Origin: Panulirus ornatus
Lineage: Eukaryota > Arthropoda > Malacostraca > Decapoda > Palinuridae
Assembly: GCF_036320965.1 (NCBI RefSeq)
Contig: NC_092257.1
Coordinates: forward strand, 16,699,913 to 16,763,912
DNA length: 64,000 nucleotides
Direction: 5' to 3'
Shown piece after piece: positions 35,204-46,942 of the stretch. Under the pieces are notes generated by a model that saw only the letters and a program-made list of their open reading frames with translations, was not told the origin of the DNA and ran no database searches. How positions within the stretch are numbered: position 1 is the first letter of the stretch; each line of letters begins with the position of its first letter. A program made the translations under genes and the position numbers.

Positions 35204-35995
35204 CTAAAATGATAGATGATAATAGACATTATTCAAATTACTTATAACGAAATGTACATCAGCAGATATGATTCTCGACCCATTTCAGTGCTGTTTTTTG
35301 ATGAAACATATTCAGACGTAATAGCTTTGAGATCGCTTAATTAATCACTATAAAAAAAATGGGAGAATATTATCATACGGCAATCTTTGCTTCACCTGTT
35401 GTCTCGCTGAGTTTCTTCTGAGCAATTTGTCGCAGCTGTGAAGTATTGGAAAGTAAAAAGAAATGTTGAAATACAGCACGAGCGAAATGATGTGAGAAAG
35501 GAGGCGTTGGGCTGAACAGAACAAGAGTGTGTTGTCAGTCTGTCTGTCCGTACTAACACAGTGGTCTACTGTGAACAAGTAACACAGGAAGTTGTATAAT
35601 AGATTGAACTAACAACTTTGAGCTTTAGTATAAGGGAAAACGAGTGTTATCTTAAATGAAAAACTGTGCATGTAGGTTTTCTAAACATGAAAGACCCATT
35701 TTGTGAACAACGTCAGTGGAAAAGAGAGAGAGAGACCTACCCCCTTCCCCTCCCCCAATGAAAGGGCAGCATGACTTGTTGATCCGCTCCTGTATTCAGC
35801 GCATTACAGAGAGGCTACAAGAGGGGGGAGGGGGAGGGGGTGTGTGACCTAATAACCAGCCAAGAGTTCCTAGATCAAGTGGATGATGGCGTTGACAGGA
35901 AACAGGTCGTTCACGAGTTCCTAGTGGCCATCCATGGCCTCAACTCTGAGCCAAGGAGGACGTAAGAGAAAATACAAGTCTAGTGCAAAAGGGGA

Positions 35996-36000
<5 letters not shown>
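35200..36000. other. AT-richer unassigned stretch
   Basis: No gene was recognised. A short GGGAGGGGGAGGGGG run lies near 35823-35840. Confidence 0.45.

Positions 36001-36039
<39 letters not shown>
36000..36039. repeat. (CA)n microsatellite
   Basis: A perfect CA tract. Confidence 0.97.
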
Positions 36040-36042
<3 letters not shown>

Positions 36043-36164
36043 GCGTGGCCGGAGAGTCTAACGTTTATAATTTGTCGTCGCGTCGTCCAATATTCTTAAG
36101 GGTGCGCTCTGCTCCACGACAGGTCTGGTGGGTCTAGCAACGGCTGCCCGGATGCACTCGCGAC

Positions 36165-36390
36165 TTTGTCGTTGATTGACGACGTCATCACACAGTCGTC
36201 GTCGTCATGAGTGAGCTCATCACTCAGACGTCGTTAGTTAGTGAGGTCATCATCACTCAGACGTCGTTAGTTCGTTAGGTCATCATCACTCAGTCGTCGT
36301 CATTATGAGTGAGGTCATCCCACAGTCGTCGTTGGCCAGGTCATCACCCAAACATCGTCGTTAGTTAGTGGGGTCATCACTCGGGCCAAA
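36165..36390 (+). repeat. Degenerate GTCGTCGTTAGTTAGTGAGG repeat
   Basis: Six or so imperfect copies of a roughly 35-bp unit with GAGGTCATCATCACTCAGAC and GTCGTCGTTAGTTAGT parts. Confidence 0.8.
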
Positions 36391-36691
36391 GGCCACAAGG
36401 TCGGGGCGAGCGAGCGAGGTACCACCTCTGGTATTTTAAAAGCCGTCTATGGACTTAAAAAAAAAAAAAAAGGCCACCTATGAACTTTATAAAAGTCATC
36501 TGCGGACGTTTAAAAGTTAGCGATGGACATTTAAGTCACCTGCTGGACATTAACGCTGACTTTCTCCCTCGAAACTGGGGCACAGGTGAACTGTTTCTGC
36601 CGTGGTGGCCTAACGACCGGAGGTGTAGTTTGGTGATGTTTGCTTCAGAATGTTCGAAGGTCCTCTTCATAGTGATCTCTGTGTCATCAAA

Positions 36692-36747
<56 letters not shown>
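36692..36747. repeat. (AT)n microsatellite
   Basis: A perfect AT tract of about 28 units. Confidence 0.98.
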
Positions 36748-36749
<2 letters not shown>

Positions 36750-36844
36750 TAATAATTGCACGGGTAATGGACGTGATTCGTAATGGAAGGTGAGGTAATA
36801 TTGCACTCACTGAATTTTGATACGATCATGGCTCTCATGGTGCC

Positions 36845-36972
36845 AGGAGGGCCACCTGTGGCAGCTGGTTCCTCCCCCCATACCGGTACTGGATACCCAG
36901 GTGGCCTCTGATGCCACCTGTGGCTGCTAGATCCTCCCCACACTGGCGCAGGTGATGACCCAGCTGGCCCAT
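36845..36972. repeat. Two diverged tandem copies, about 63 bp
   Basis: GGCCACCTGTGGCAGCTGG..CCTCCCCCC and GCCACCTGTGGCTGCTAGATCCTCCCCAC head the two copies (36851 and 36913), each ending in CCCAGSTGG. Confidence 0.7.
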
Positions 36973-37232
36973 CATTAGCTCGCCAGGAAAAATAAAAAAG
37001 GTGTTTTGCATACGAATGCCGTCCAGAAGACTGACCCATTAAACATGACGGTGTGGCTTCTCTGCTGACCTGACTTGGAAGAGACTAGGTCCAAAGGCCA
37101 CGCCATCATGACCACGAGGGATCTTACCTCGTGATCAAGGGGTTAGAAAAATTATGTGGCACACTCGCGTCTTTGAAGATTGTGACCCGAGTAGTGGCCA
37201 CACTGAGCTGGCGATAACAGGGCTGTGACATC

Positions 37233-37261
37233 ACCACACACACACACACACACACACACAC
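37233..37261. repeat. (CA)n microsatellite, short
   Basis: A CA tract of about 14 units. Confidence 0.93.
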
Positions 37262-37549
37262 TGTCCGCCCTGGGTGTTGAGGATGGTGGGGAAAGGCACG
37301 ATGGTGGGAGCTGTTGGAGTGGTGGAGAAAGGATGGTGGAGGTGTTCTGGTTGGGAGGATTGGAGATGTTGTGGAAGACTGTAGGGAGGTGACGAGTCTG
37401 TAGGTCTCGGGAAGTATGTGAGAGAGAGCGTGTACGGGTGCGTAGAAGCGGGGAGTGCAAGGCAAGTATTGGAAGTGCGTCCAGATGTGGGGAGTGTGTA
37501 AGGTGGTAGGAGTGGAGGATGTATGAGGGGAACTGAGAGTGTGTGGGAG

Positions 37550-37800
37550 GTGTGTACATAGGAAAGAAGATAACAGGAGACTTTATAGTCCCTGATGAGG
37601 CTATCTGCTGAAGGACGGTAATAGTATCCTAAGCTCCTATTCTATTTTATATACAGAGATAACAGTAAAGCGAAGGGCACCTCCGTTACCACCTTTCCCT
37701 CCGGCTCAACGGAGCAGGAAAAGAGGTAAGAAAGTGAAGCACCGTGTATATGGAGGGAATAAACTCTCATGGAAATTATACAAAAAAGTTTGAATGAGAA
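37550..37800. repeat. Interspersed repeat family R2, copy B
   Basis: A diverged relative of 29450-29690, sharing GTGTACATAGGAAA, AACAGGAGAC, GGGCACCTCCGTTACCACC, CCTCCGGCTCAAC, AGGAAAAGAGG and CTCATGGAAATTATAC blocks in the same order. This copy is longer by about 60 bp between the GAGAC and CACCTCCG blocks. Confidence 0.65.
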
Positions 37801-37969
37801 GCCTGCCATATCTTAATGTTGCAGCGGAAAGATCTGGGAAGAAGGTTCAAATCTGAAGCGTAAAAGGTCACATTTTGTGCCTCAGAGAAGCAGAATTAGT
37901 TTTTTCTCTTCTTGGAGTTGGCTTAGTCATTGTTAACTGATATCATCAAAATATTCGTCAAGCTTTATC

Positions 37970-38165
37970 ATATTCTTGGAGGTCTTCTGCCACCACAGCT
38001 TGGTCTGGGACCTTACATCACCCTACGATAGACTTTCGAAGGTCTTTAACCTTCAAAAGTGGGACTTTTATCTTACCTAACCTTACGTGTACATTACTAT
38101 GGTTTTGGAGGCCTGCTACCCCTACAACTGGATCTGGAAACCCTACAAGTACCTCACAATGGTCT
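37970..38165. repeat. Two diverged copies, about 128-bp spacing
   Basis: TTGGAGGTCTTCTGCCACCA and TTTGGAGGCCTGCTACCCCT introduce two related 60-bp blocks at 37975 and 38103. Both continue with ACAACTGGATCTGGAAACC-like sequence. Confidence 0.6.
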
Positions 38166-38540
38166 CGGAGGTAGCAGGTCTTCAACCCCTCCCCCTCCAG
38201 CAACCTCGCGTCTTGCTGCTCCACTAAGACAGGTTGTCGGAGCTAATGGCGCCCGCAGCACCAGGGGAACGCTACCTCCCTCATCATCGTCACTCCTATC
38301 ACCTTTGGAGGAGAGAAAGCCCCTCGTCGCCGCTCAGTCCCGGGGGTTCGGGTCGGCTACAAGCTGTAAATAATGAATTGGATAGCTTCTTTCACAGGCC
38401 GGCAGCTCCCCTCTCCCCCTCCAGTCACCTGTCGGCCGCCTTGGATCACTGGCGCCGCGTCCAGACCCCATGCCTGAGCTGTATTAGTGTACAGCCCCGC
38501 CAAGGGAGGAAGGTGGGCGCTAGTGTGGAGTGTGTAGAGA
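38165..38540. other. Unassigned GC-richer stretch
   Basis: Overlapping open frames occur on both strands without a recognisable domain. Confidence 0.35.
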
Positions 38541-38544
38541 ACAG

Positions 38545-38785
38545 GGTGTGAGGGTGGAGTGGTGCTATGTAGGGGCAGGTGGATGGTGCTGTGTAGGGGG
38601 GTAAGTGGTGAGGTGGAGTAGTGTTGGGTAGGGGGCAGGTGGTGAGTTGGAGTAGTGTTGGGTAGGGGGCAGGTGGTAAGGTGGAGTAGTGTTGGATAGG
38701 GGGGCAGGTGGTGAGGTGGAGTAGTGTTGGATAGGGGACAGGTGCTGAGGTGGAATGGTGTTGGGTAGGGGGCAGGTGCAGGCAT
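38545..38785 (+). repeat. Minisatellite, about 33-bp unit
   Basis: Seven copies of GGTGGTGAGGTGGAGTAGTG followed by TTGGGTAGGGGGCA with small length changes. Confidence 0.9.
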
Positions 38786-38840
38786 GTCAAGAGCCAGCCT
38801 GGGCCCTGGGGAAAACGACCCCCACCCTTTTCCCCACGTT

Positions 38841-38848
<8 letters not shown>

Positions 38849-38917
<69 letters not shown>
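38849..38917. repeat. (CT)n microsatellite
   Basis: A perfect CT tract of about 34 units. Confidence 0.98.
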
Positions 38918-38920
<3 letters not shown>

Positions 38921-39323
38921 GAATTCACGATAACGAACTAAAAAATCGGGCGGCAACGAGCTTAAAAACACAGCAGAGCCAGAAGAGCAGACGATTTCTT
39001 TTGAACTCAACGGTATGAATATCAGAATAACCAGATAAGTAATTTATCAATAAAGTAACCAAAATATATTGATTATCACTTGAATTATCAAGTCAATCTT
39101 TGTTTAATGCACAAGGCGTCTGTACGCAGTGAGGAGCCATACACAGTGTTCTTTATGACTGCATGAAGCCGGGAGCCTGGAGGTGTTTGCTGCCCCTATG
39201 GCTCGCAAACACTTCAATGCCATGCATGAATAGGATTACATGGGATGTGGACGAGGGAGGAGCTCGGATCCAGGTCTCGACGGACCCCGGGTCTAACTGT
39301 CCCCAATAAACCACCCCTGCCCT

Positions 39324-39324
<1 letters not shown>

Positions 39325-39375
<51 letters not shown>
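39325..39375. repeat. (CA)n microsatellite
   Basis: A perfect CA tract of about 25 units. Confidence 0.98.
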
Positions 39376-39378
<3 letters not shown>

Positions 39379-39875
39379 CTCCTTTAGGTCCCGAACAAGA
39401 GATAAGGGTCAGGTGATTGGTGTACGGGCGCAGGAAACAAAGGAGGGTGGGATGTAGTACTCATAATGTGTGGTGGTGAGGCGTGAGTCAGGTAAGAGTT
39501 GGGGAGGAGGGAAGCATGCAAGCATAACACGGTAGGCATCACAATGGTTGGTGGGGGAGGAGTCCGTCCATCCTCCTCCTCCTCCTCCTCCACCTCTTCA
39601 TCCATCCTCCCCCCCTCCTCCTCCCCCCTGCATTCACTCGGGGACGTGGGGGGAGAGGGAGGTGGGAGGGGACATCACAACACGATCGACCACAACCGTG
39701 TTTACTAAGGGCGGCGACCGTCACACTTTCACTTCCTGAGCAGTGCACTAATACACTTACACTGTTTTCCATGCACTCGCTACACACTAATATTAACCCC
39801 ATTCACCATTACGTTTTGACCCTCGGGCATGATGACGCGTTGTTTGATCTAACTCTTAAAGGCCATTATACTTAG
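39376..39875. other. Unassigned stretch
   Basis: TCC triplets lie at 39571-39592. The flank of the next array begins near 39815 with GACCCTCGGGCATGATG and TTTGATCTAACTCTTAAAGG. Confidence 0.4.
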
Positions 39876-39876
39876 G

Positions 39877-40190
39877 GGTCGCACCGACTTGTTCAAAGAG
39901 TCGTATCGTTGTGTTCAAGGGTCGCCCCGTCGTGCTCAAGGGTCGCCCCGTCGTGCTCAAGGGTCGTACCTTCGTGCTCAAGGGTCGTACCTTCGTGCTC
40001 ATGCGTCGCACCGTCGTGCTCAAGGGTCGTACCTTCGTGCTCAAGGGTCGTACCTTCGTGCTCAAGGGTCGTAACTTCGTGCTCAAGGGTCGCCCCGTCG
40101 TGCTCAAGGGTCGCACCGTCGTGCTCAAGGGTCGTACCTTCGTGTTCAAGCGTCGCACCGTCGTGCTCAAGGGTCGCAAGTTTGTGGTCA
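39877..40190 (+). repeat. 21-bp family minisatellite array 4
   Basis: About fifteen units with period 21. Three unit types are mixed: GTCGCCCCGTCGTGCTC, GTCGTACCTTCGTGCTC and GTCGCACCGTCGTGCTC, in runs of two or three. The runs show that neighbouring units duplicated. Open frames on both strands are the translation of this array. Confidence 0.96.
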
Positions 40191-40449
40191 AAGTGCTTAA
40201 AGCTCATGAGCATTAAAGCAATTACTATTGGCTTATGACTGATGATGGTAACGTATCACGACTGGGGTAAGGTGGACGAAGTTATTACACTGCTAACGAG
40301 GTAGTGTGACGGGCACACATTACTGACTGGAGTCACCGATCACTGACGAAGGAGGAGGGGGGCCTGTCTGCCCTGGAAGGGGAGGGAAGAGGCGGAGGAG
40401 GGAGCGACACAACATTTAATGTCGTGTTGGTTACTGGAGGGACGGTTCA

Positions 40450-40735
40450 CCTCAGGTGTTGGTGTCCTCCCTCACCAGCAGTGTTGGTGCCCGTCCTCAC
40501 CAGCAGTGTTGGTGTCCTCCCTCACCAGCAGTGTTGGTGCCCGTCCTCACCAGCGGTGTTGGTGCCCGTCCTCACCAGCAGTGTTGGTGCCCGTCCTCAC
40601 CAGCAGTGTTGGTGCCCGTCCTCACCAGCAGTGTTGGTGCCCGTCCTCACCAGCAGTGTTGGTGCCCGTCCTCACCAGCAGTGTTGGTGCCCGTCCTCAC
40701 CAGCAGTGTTGGTGCCCGTCCTCACCAGCAGGCAG
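40450..40735 (+). repeat. Minisatellite, 25-bp unit, very homogeneous
   Basis: Eleven to twelve copies of AGTGTTGGTGCCCGTCCTCA followed by CCAGC. Only the first copies (CCTCC for CCGTCC) and one GCGG copy differ. All three plus-strand frames are open because the 25-bp unit shifts frame each time and has no stop. Confidence 0.97.
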
Positions 40736-40739
40736 TGAT

Positions 40740-41300
40740 GGTGGTGATCATTACCAGTACAATAATAACCACATACCCCACCTCCAACACCTTAACCTAT
40801 GAGTCCCAACGCCTCAGACCATGGGATCCAGTAGTGCTCCCACAGTGCAGGAACTGTTTAGTGGGATTATGATTCTCAGAAGCCAGTGTTGAGCCGTCCT
40901 TTATAGCGGGCAAGCACCGTATAAACAGGGTCACCATCTCCGGTTCGCGGGGTTAAGCCACTTACGCCATTAATGATTCGTGTACCCAGCCCCCTCGCTG
41001 ACAAGCCCTTCTGCATATCACGTCAAGGCAGGTTAAGGCCCAGTCTCCTGAAAAACCTTGAGGATAAGCCTTGGAATACGAGGGCCCGACCCCTGAACGC
41101 GACTGTTACGATCTTTGGGTATAATGGCGTGACCTCTGTCCTGGCCCATAAGGGTCAAACAATACGGCGAAGTACAGAAATGAATTATCATTTGTTCTTG
41201 CCCATGTAATGACTGATGATAATAACTTGCATGACAGCCGTTCACACATTTAACTCTAAATGAAATTGGCTCAGATTAGAAATAGGTGCGAAATGACAGA
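40740..41300. other. Unassigned stretch with minisatellite-like flank
   Basis: Around 41080-41165 the sequence CCCGACCCCTGAACGCGACTG, ACGATCTTTGGGTATAATGG and GGGTCAAACAATACGGCG resembles single diverged units and flank of the 21-bp family. No gene was recognised. Confidence 0.4.
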
Positions 41301-41307
41301 CATGTGA

Positions 41308-41331
41308 CACACACACACACACACACACACA
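41308..41331. repeat. (CA)n microsatellite, short
   Basis: About twelve CA units. Confidence 0.9.
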
Positions 41332-41564
41332 TACGTTTTCAGCTTATGGCTGCTTTAATCCAATGAATTATAAATAAGTTTTACTGTTGTTGTTATTAAT
41401 ATAATTAGTATTATCTGAAAGCTTTAGTATGAACGTCAGGTAATTACCAGTCATGTAGCAGAACAAGACTGTTAGACATAATCATTATGAGACGATCATT
41501 ATGAGACGAATATTCTCCCCTTTTTTCAAGACTATGGTAAACACTCATAACACAGCAAATGTAA

Positions 41565-41965
41565 GAGCTGAATGTATTTACTTAACTGTACTGCAGTGGG
41601 AGGGAGTTGTACACTCGTGATACACCCATCCCTTGAACCTTCTCTATCGTACAACTTTTTAAATTTTGTATGCTGTCCATGTTCACATTTTCCAAAGGTC
41701 CCTCCCTGCTACTATTATACTAATGGAAATACTTTAAAACTTTTCTTAACAGATTTCTTGCTCATGCTATGGCTTCTAGTTGCTTTGTCGTTGCTTGTTT
41801 CGAAGGAATGTTCTCAGCTGGCATCCCCTAAATAGAGTAGACACTTAAAGGTTTGGGTCAAGTCTCTCCATACATTTCAGGCCTCTAACCTTTCCCTATA
41901 ACTCAGCATTCTTCATTCTAGTAACATCTTTGTTACCCTCCTCTGAACCTTCTCTAAATAGATGT
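41565..41965 (-). mobile_element. LINE 3' fragment with common tail
   Basis: From about 41963 the minus strand reads YLEKVQRRVTKMLLE, stop, RMLSYRERLEA, stop, NVWRDLTQTFKCLLYL in a single frame, the C-terminal region of a CR1/Jockey-type RT (consensus LEKVQRRATKM...LSYEERLEALNL...RGDLIQTFKYL). It is followed, still on the minus strand, by the tail GAAGGTTCAAGGGATGGG..CACGAGTGTACAACTCCCTC at about 41640-41590. The same tail is found after the LINE fragment at 62.3 kb and in the SINEs at 45.8 and 54.6 kb. Confidence 0.85.
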
Positions 41966-42088
41966 TGTGGTTCTGTAAATGGATGTGTAAGGGGAAACTG
42001 AACGGTAAATCATATGTATATGAATAAGACTTGATGGTGACATCAAAGAAAAAAGCCATCTGCCACAACTGAGAAATTATGGCCACAA

Positions 42089-42089
<1 letters not shown>

Positions 42090-42120
<31 letters not shown>
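42090..42120. repeat. (AT)n microsatellite
   Basis: About fifteen AT units. Confidence 0.95.
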
Positions 42121-42122
<2 letters not shown>

Positions 42123-42377
42123 TTCGTTCCTCAGCTCCCACTGTTCTATGACACTCATTCTCTTCCTTCCTCTCTCTTCCTCCTTCCCTTTCCTCTTAAC
42201 TCTCCCTCTTTTCAACTCAATTTTGCTGCCAACAGCGACTAATTTATTATGCATCCCATGCTCATCGCGTGAGCGGTAGTGGTGCGAGAGGATTACACTG
42301 AGGTCACAACGAGTCTTTGTCATTTCCCAGGCGACAGATAATCACACAAGCAGGCATTCCAGAGTTTATTCATCACA

Positions 42378-42865
42378 TCATCTAATAATGTCTTGATACA
42401 GCAGCTGTCTCTTCCTTGATACGAAAAGTGAGTTCAGTTTACAGTTTACAGTCAGTTGCAAAATTGATTTTCTTGTAGGTTTTCGCTTGGACTTAAGAAG
42501 GTCTAGATTTTTCTCAGCTAGGGCGTATTGTTGTGGTTTACCTCCGTATCTCAGCCCATAAACTTTCTGGTCAGTATGATCAAAATGATCGTCCAGGCTA
42601 AAGTGTCTTAACGGTTTCATTCAAATTAAACTGCTGGTACCCGACCAATCTTATTACTTTTTCCCCAAACACGGTTCACTGCAAGCATCAAAGTAAGGTG
42701 GAAAATTGTTCTTTTAGGTCTTTATATATATATATACTATTCTCCTCTTAGTTCTTTCCTTATTACAGCATTTGTCATATTTCTGACAACCCAAAATTGT
42801 GTTGTGTCTCTGTCGTAATCAAGTTTACGATAGCCTTTAACTCCATTATGTCCCGGAGATCTGTG
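42378..42865 (-). other. Unrecognised minus-strand open segments
   Basis: An 80-codon frame (42620-42378) and, upstream on the same strand, a roughly 40-codon open stretch (about 42862-42740, with GVKGYRKLDYDRD and TQFWVVRNMTNAVIRKEL) have protein-like composition with charged and aromatic residues and no repeat bias. They are separated by a TATATA run and stops. I do not recognise the family. A decayed transposable-element ORF or a pair of exons are both possible. Confidence 0.3.
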
Positions 42866-42869
42866 TTCG

Positions 42870-45725
42870 AGAGAATCCATAACTGACTTGAATCCCCTTT
42901 ATCTCTCTTCAACCCTCCGTGTCTCCAACCCTCGCATGTCTTTCCTTCCTCCTTACGTTGGGTACGTCTTTCCGAGGAGGCAGTGTAAACCCAGTCATTT
43001 AAAATACTAAAGTTTATGATGAGTTAATAACCTAAAAGCCTCCATCTCCCTCAGTCCCTGACAGTCACTCCCCTCCCTGGTCCGCCACTACCCTCCACCT
43101 GCTGGCTCAACCACTCCCGCCTCTCCCTCCCATGTACTATTGATCCGGGGGCTGGGGTGACTACCTGCCCCCAGCTTCACCTCCCTACATATATATATAT
43201 TACGGATGACTCGTCTGATTCCTTAAGAAATATATTGGGAAGTAGGCTACGTGCTGTCTGGTGTGGCGCTGCATAAACGTCAACAAGCTAATGTTTAGCA
43301 ATTTTTTTTCTCTCTCTCGTTTAGACTCTGCAGCTCACGTATTACGACTTTCTTTGCACTGATCGAGTCACTATGGTTCATTGACTTCCAGCTACCTTGC
43401 AATAAGTCATAGTGGTTTTCTGACTCTCAGTTAACTAACGGCTGCCTTGCTCTTAACCCATTCTGACACTCATACCAACTTGATGGCTCGCTGCCTTTTC
43501 TCTACACTCATTATCGTGACTCACTCACACTAACTTGATGCCTTCCTGCCTCGCACTGAGCGGCTACGGCTTTTAGCAATGTGGTGAAAGGAGGTTAAGT
43601 TGGGGATATTAATCTGAGGTTGAATTTGGTTACGTGCTGTGGCATATTAAGGGGGTAGAGGAGTTTGGGGAAGATCCCAGGGTCAGATGTGTTGTTGGAG
43701 CCTCCAAAAATAAGGAAATCCGACTTTCAAATTTCGATTATTACCGAAGGTGCTGAAAGTTAGAGGACTCGATAGTTTGAGGAAGCCCTGATAGAAGAGA
43801 AGATTGGACCTTCCTTAAGGTATCATTACGTTTATGATTTTCAATCTTGGCGGGATATGGGTGGGGAGGGTAAGAATACTTTTGATCCTAAAGGCTTCAG
43901 AATCCATCAACGCGGCACTAGGTGAAGACTGGGTTAGGTCAGGTGGTTAATCAGGTTTTGTGTGGGTAGGTGGGAGAGTGGAGTACATGGTTGGTTACGT
44001 TAGGTTTTGTTTAAGAGATGAAAATGACTTCCGAAAGTCATGCATCAAAAGAACATCTCTGTTCAATATATTCCATCGCTTAGGATGTTCGATGACTCAG
44101 CTTCAACACGGGTCGTAATGTGACGAAGGCTTTTATGTTTCTGTGAGATTACTACCTTTCATGATACTGGATGGTTAGAGTTACAAATAAAGTTTAATGG
44201 TCGTGAAAAAGTACGACAGAACATTTGCAATGTTTTGATTCAACTGAAATATTTTTACAGTGTTGAATTAATTGTTTGATTTGTAATCCATATTTAGAAC
44301 CTTTTTTAAAACGGACGGGGGAAAAAATACATGTCTCTGTTTATGCGTTTGATTTATTTTTTTTTTTTGTCACGTTTTGCTGAAATCGGATTAGAAAAGT
44401 TTGATGTTTAGACGATAGCAAGTGGATTGTGTATCTGTCATGCCTCACCACATCGTGGACAGAATCGACAGAGTCTCACAATCACTTGAAACTTAAAACA
44501 CTCGGAACTGCCCAAACTGTGCTTGTTACTTCCCCAATCTCCAAGCTTCGCTGATGCCAACCAGCCAGCCAGCTCACACGGTTAAGTAAGCCGGCACAAG
44601 CCGCTACAACACTTGTGCACGTACTACAGACTAGATTTTGTTATGGCGTAGCGAGAAATTCCAACCGACTCGCAAACTTTTGAAATAAACACCAATGTTA
44701 CGTGATGCCTACCTATGTTGAAAGTGGGTAATACATTAAAGCAGGTACCTACCTCACCGTATTGTGGATTGGCTCCCTTTCCTCTTGAGAATAAAACTAT
44801 TGAAACAAAAAAATATTAATCTGACAAGCATGAGTAAATTATCACGTAAACATTTTCGCTCCTGTTTGACAGGAAACCTTCATCATAGGTCATCATTTCC
44901 CTGTGATAGATCCAAATTTATTGTCAGCATCAAGTTTGAAATACCTTCCCTAGGAGATGCTACATACACGCCAGGGGGATAACGCCAGGGTGCAGTGTGA
45001 TAATATTCACATGGGTTTACACAGCGCAAAGGGATCGGGCGGAGGCTGGACCAAGGCTGATAAAGGCGGAAGGTTCTTAAGTCCCAATACATGGTGGTAG
45101 GATGCAGGAAGTTTGGTGTCTGGCAAAGGCAGGAGTCTATAAGGAAGTAGGTAGGTGGGTAAGTCAAAGGTAGGTAGGTAGGTAGGAGTGAGAGTAAAGC
45201 ACTACCTATCTCAGAGGGAAAAATATCTGGTAGAGAGGAAAACTGCAAGCGGTAAATATCGGAGAGAGAAATGGACAGTCTGTGCAGCCAGCTCTCTTTG
45301 TGCCGTGGCGGTTGTTGGGGCGGCAGGGGGAGCTGCAGGTTAGGTAGCGGTACCACCGGGTGGGTGTGTGGACGGCGGGGGAGCAGGTTGTGTGGCGTTA
45401 CCGGGAGCCAATATTTTGTTGGGGGGTGTGAACGCTGCCAGGCAAGGCAGACTGCAAGGCTATAACTGTTGTGCAGCGAGCGAGATTGCTGCTGGGAGAG
45501 AAGGAGAGGGAGAGCGAAAGATCGAGGTGAGGAAGGGAAGGAAAGGAAGCTGGCCAGTGGAGGTCGACAGACAAAGTATTGTGGACCGATATTTCTAGCT
45601 TAGCACAGTTATTTTTCACTGGAGTCCCTGGCTGACTATGTGTACCGTGGCCCGTTATCTCTGTCTCCCAAGGCTGGCAGCATACAGTTAGCAGCCAAGA
45701 GGAGGTATAAGTTGTTGGCCATGTC
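42870..45725. other. Long unassigned non-coding stretch
   Basis: Degenerate 60-bp-scale repeats (GACTCTCAGTTAACTAACGG-type) at about 43365-43560, a T run at 44358-44369, GGTAGGTA-type simple DNA at 45150-45190 and GGTTAGG-rich DNA at 43935-44010 are visible. No exon or RNA gene can be supported. Confidence 0.4.
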
Positions 45726-45734
45726 ATCTGCCTG

Positions 45735-46062
45735 TGGAGGTGGGCCTACAGCGAAGGTTGTGTGATTATTGCTTGTTTCGGAGGGAGAGAGTTTTACATT
45801 CGTGTTGCCTCCGTCTCTTAACCTTGTATATACGTACCATGCGTTTCCTACTGTATATGCACACACACATACACACATCCTGGTATTTGCCAGGGTCCTA
45901 TTTTGTTGGTAAACCCATAAGGTAGGATCAACAGTTATAGGTGGACTATAGACAGGTTGTTGCTGCTACTAGGATTCGACCCTACTCGGGTTTGATCCCG
46001 TGCGGCCCATGCATGCGTGACGGTCACTAAAGCTATCTACCACACCATGGACGTCCGGTTTT
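45735..46062 (-). mobile_element. tRNA-derived SINE, copy 1
   Basis: On the minus strand the element starts near 46060 with GTCCATGGTGTGGTAGATAG, a tRNA-like 5' end and A-box, passes GTGACCGTCACGCATG, and reaches a B-box-like GGGTCGAATCC near 45972. A body with GACCCTGGCAAATACCAGG and ATGTGTGTATGTG follows (about 45900-45860). The tail AAGGTTAAGAGACGG..CACGAATGTAAAACTCTCTC lies at about 45825-45780. Copy 2 at 54.6-54.9 kb has the same three parts in the same order. The body and tail exclude a functional tRNA gene. Confidence 0.72.
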
Positions 46063-46129
46063 AAATCTGTAAATGCTTACACAACATTTACATCCCTTGT
46101 TTCTGCGTGTGTATATGTGTGCGTATTTG

Positions 46130-46215
46130 AAATGACCTGTTTGGCCAGTACAGGGAGGGAGAGAGTTCTTCACTCATGAGACCTTCATCTCTTGTTTGTA
46201 TACGCAACGCCACCA
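46130..46215 (-). repeat. Solo SINE/LINE tail fragment
   Basis: Plus-strand GTACAGGGAGGGAGAGAGTT and CTTCACTCATGAGACCTTCATCTCTTG match the common tail on the minus strand. No tRNA head or RT sequence is seen to its right. Confidence 0.6.
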
Positions 46216-46715
46216 TCCGAGCATGTACCCGTACCATACAGTCACACAGACAGATTAGAATGAACACCTGAAGCCCCTAGATTGCAATACAAATAATCAT
46301 ATAACATAAAGTCGCAGGAATATCTTGTCTGTGATTTCTTAAGATACCCATGCATTCTAATGTAGCACACATGTGTAAACACTTCCTCATTCATGGATAT
46401 ATACATTCAGAAACGCACATCTTCCCACGTACACTTCACAGTCACAAACACAGGGAGGGCTGTAAGGCGAGGGTCCAAGATCCCACACTTCACATGAAAC
46501 GTTCAGCAACTCAATATAATGGTGTGATTACGTCTGGTACAGGCGGGAGGAGCATTATATTAGCTTAATTTTACCCACGGTCGTCTTGGGGCGTGTGATG
46601 GTACGGTATACTTCATTTCAGGTGTTTGGGCATCTTAGATATTGCTGGAATAATGTAGGGGGGGAATTGCGATTTGGGGTTAACAGGCATTTATTTACCG
46701 TTGCCTTTGTGGAAG
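46216..46715. other. Unassigned non-coding stretch
   Basis: No feature recognised. Confidence 0.4.

Positions 46716-46717
<2 letters not shown>

Positions 46718-46804
<87 letters not shown>
46718..46804. repeat. (CT)n microsatellite
   Basis: A perfect CT tract of about 43 units, among the longest in the window. Confidence 0.98.
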
Positions 46805-46806
<2 letters not shown>

Positions 46807-46942
46807 GACCCCATGACATTGAGTTTGTGTACCAGCTGGACACCAACATTGGAATTCCTAACGAGCAAAGGTGATCCTAACGAGCAAAGGTGACCTACCC
46901 CAAGGCAGCCTAGCCTAAAAGGCAGCAGGCGGACGCTGCCCA

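Noticed and set aside
39856..40238. Long open frames on both strands encoding repeated seven-residue peptides (VVLKGRT, LEHDGTT, LSTTVRP types), also at 8, 23, 25, 51, 52 and 61 kb
   Set aside because: The 21-bp unit is a multiple of three and lacks stops in most frames, so all frames stay open automatically. There is no consistent start, domain or conserved frame among the loci.
40419..40872. Three overlapping plus-strand frames of over 100 codons
   Set aside because: They are the same 25-bp minisatellite read in three frames.
43930..44010. Telomere-like GGTTAGG stretches
   Set aside because: Copies are scattered and imperfect, with no tandem (TTAGG)n run.
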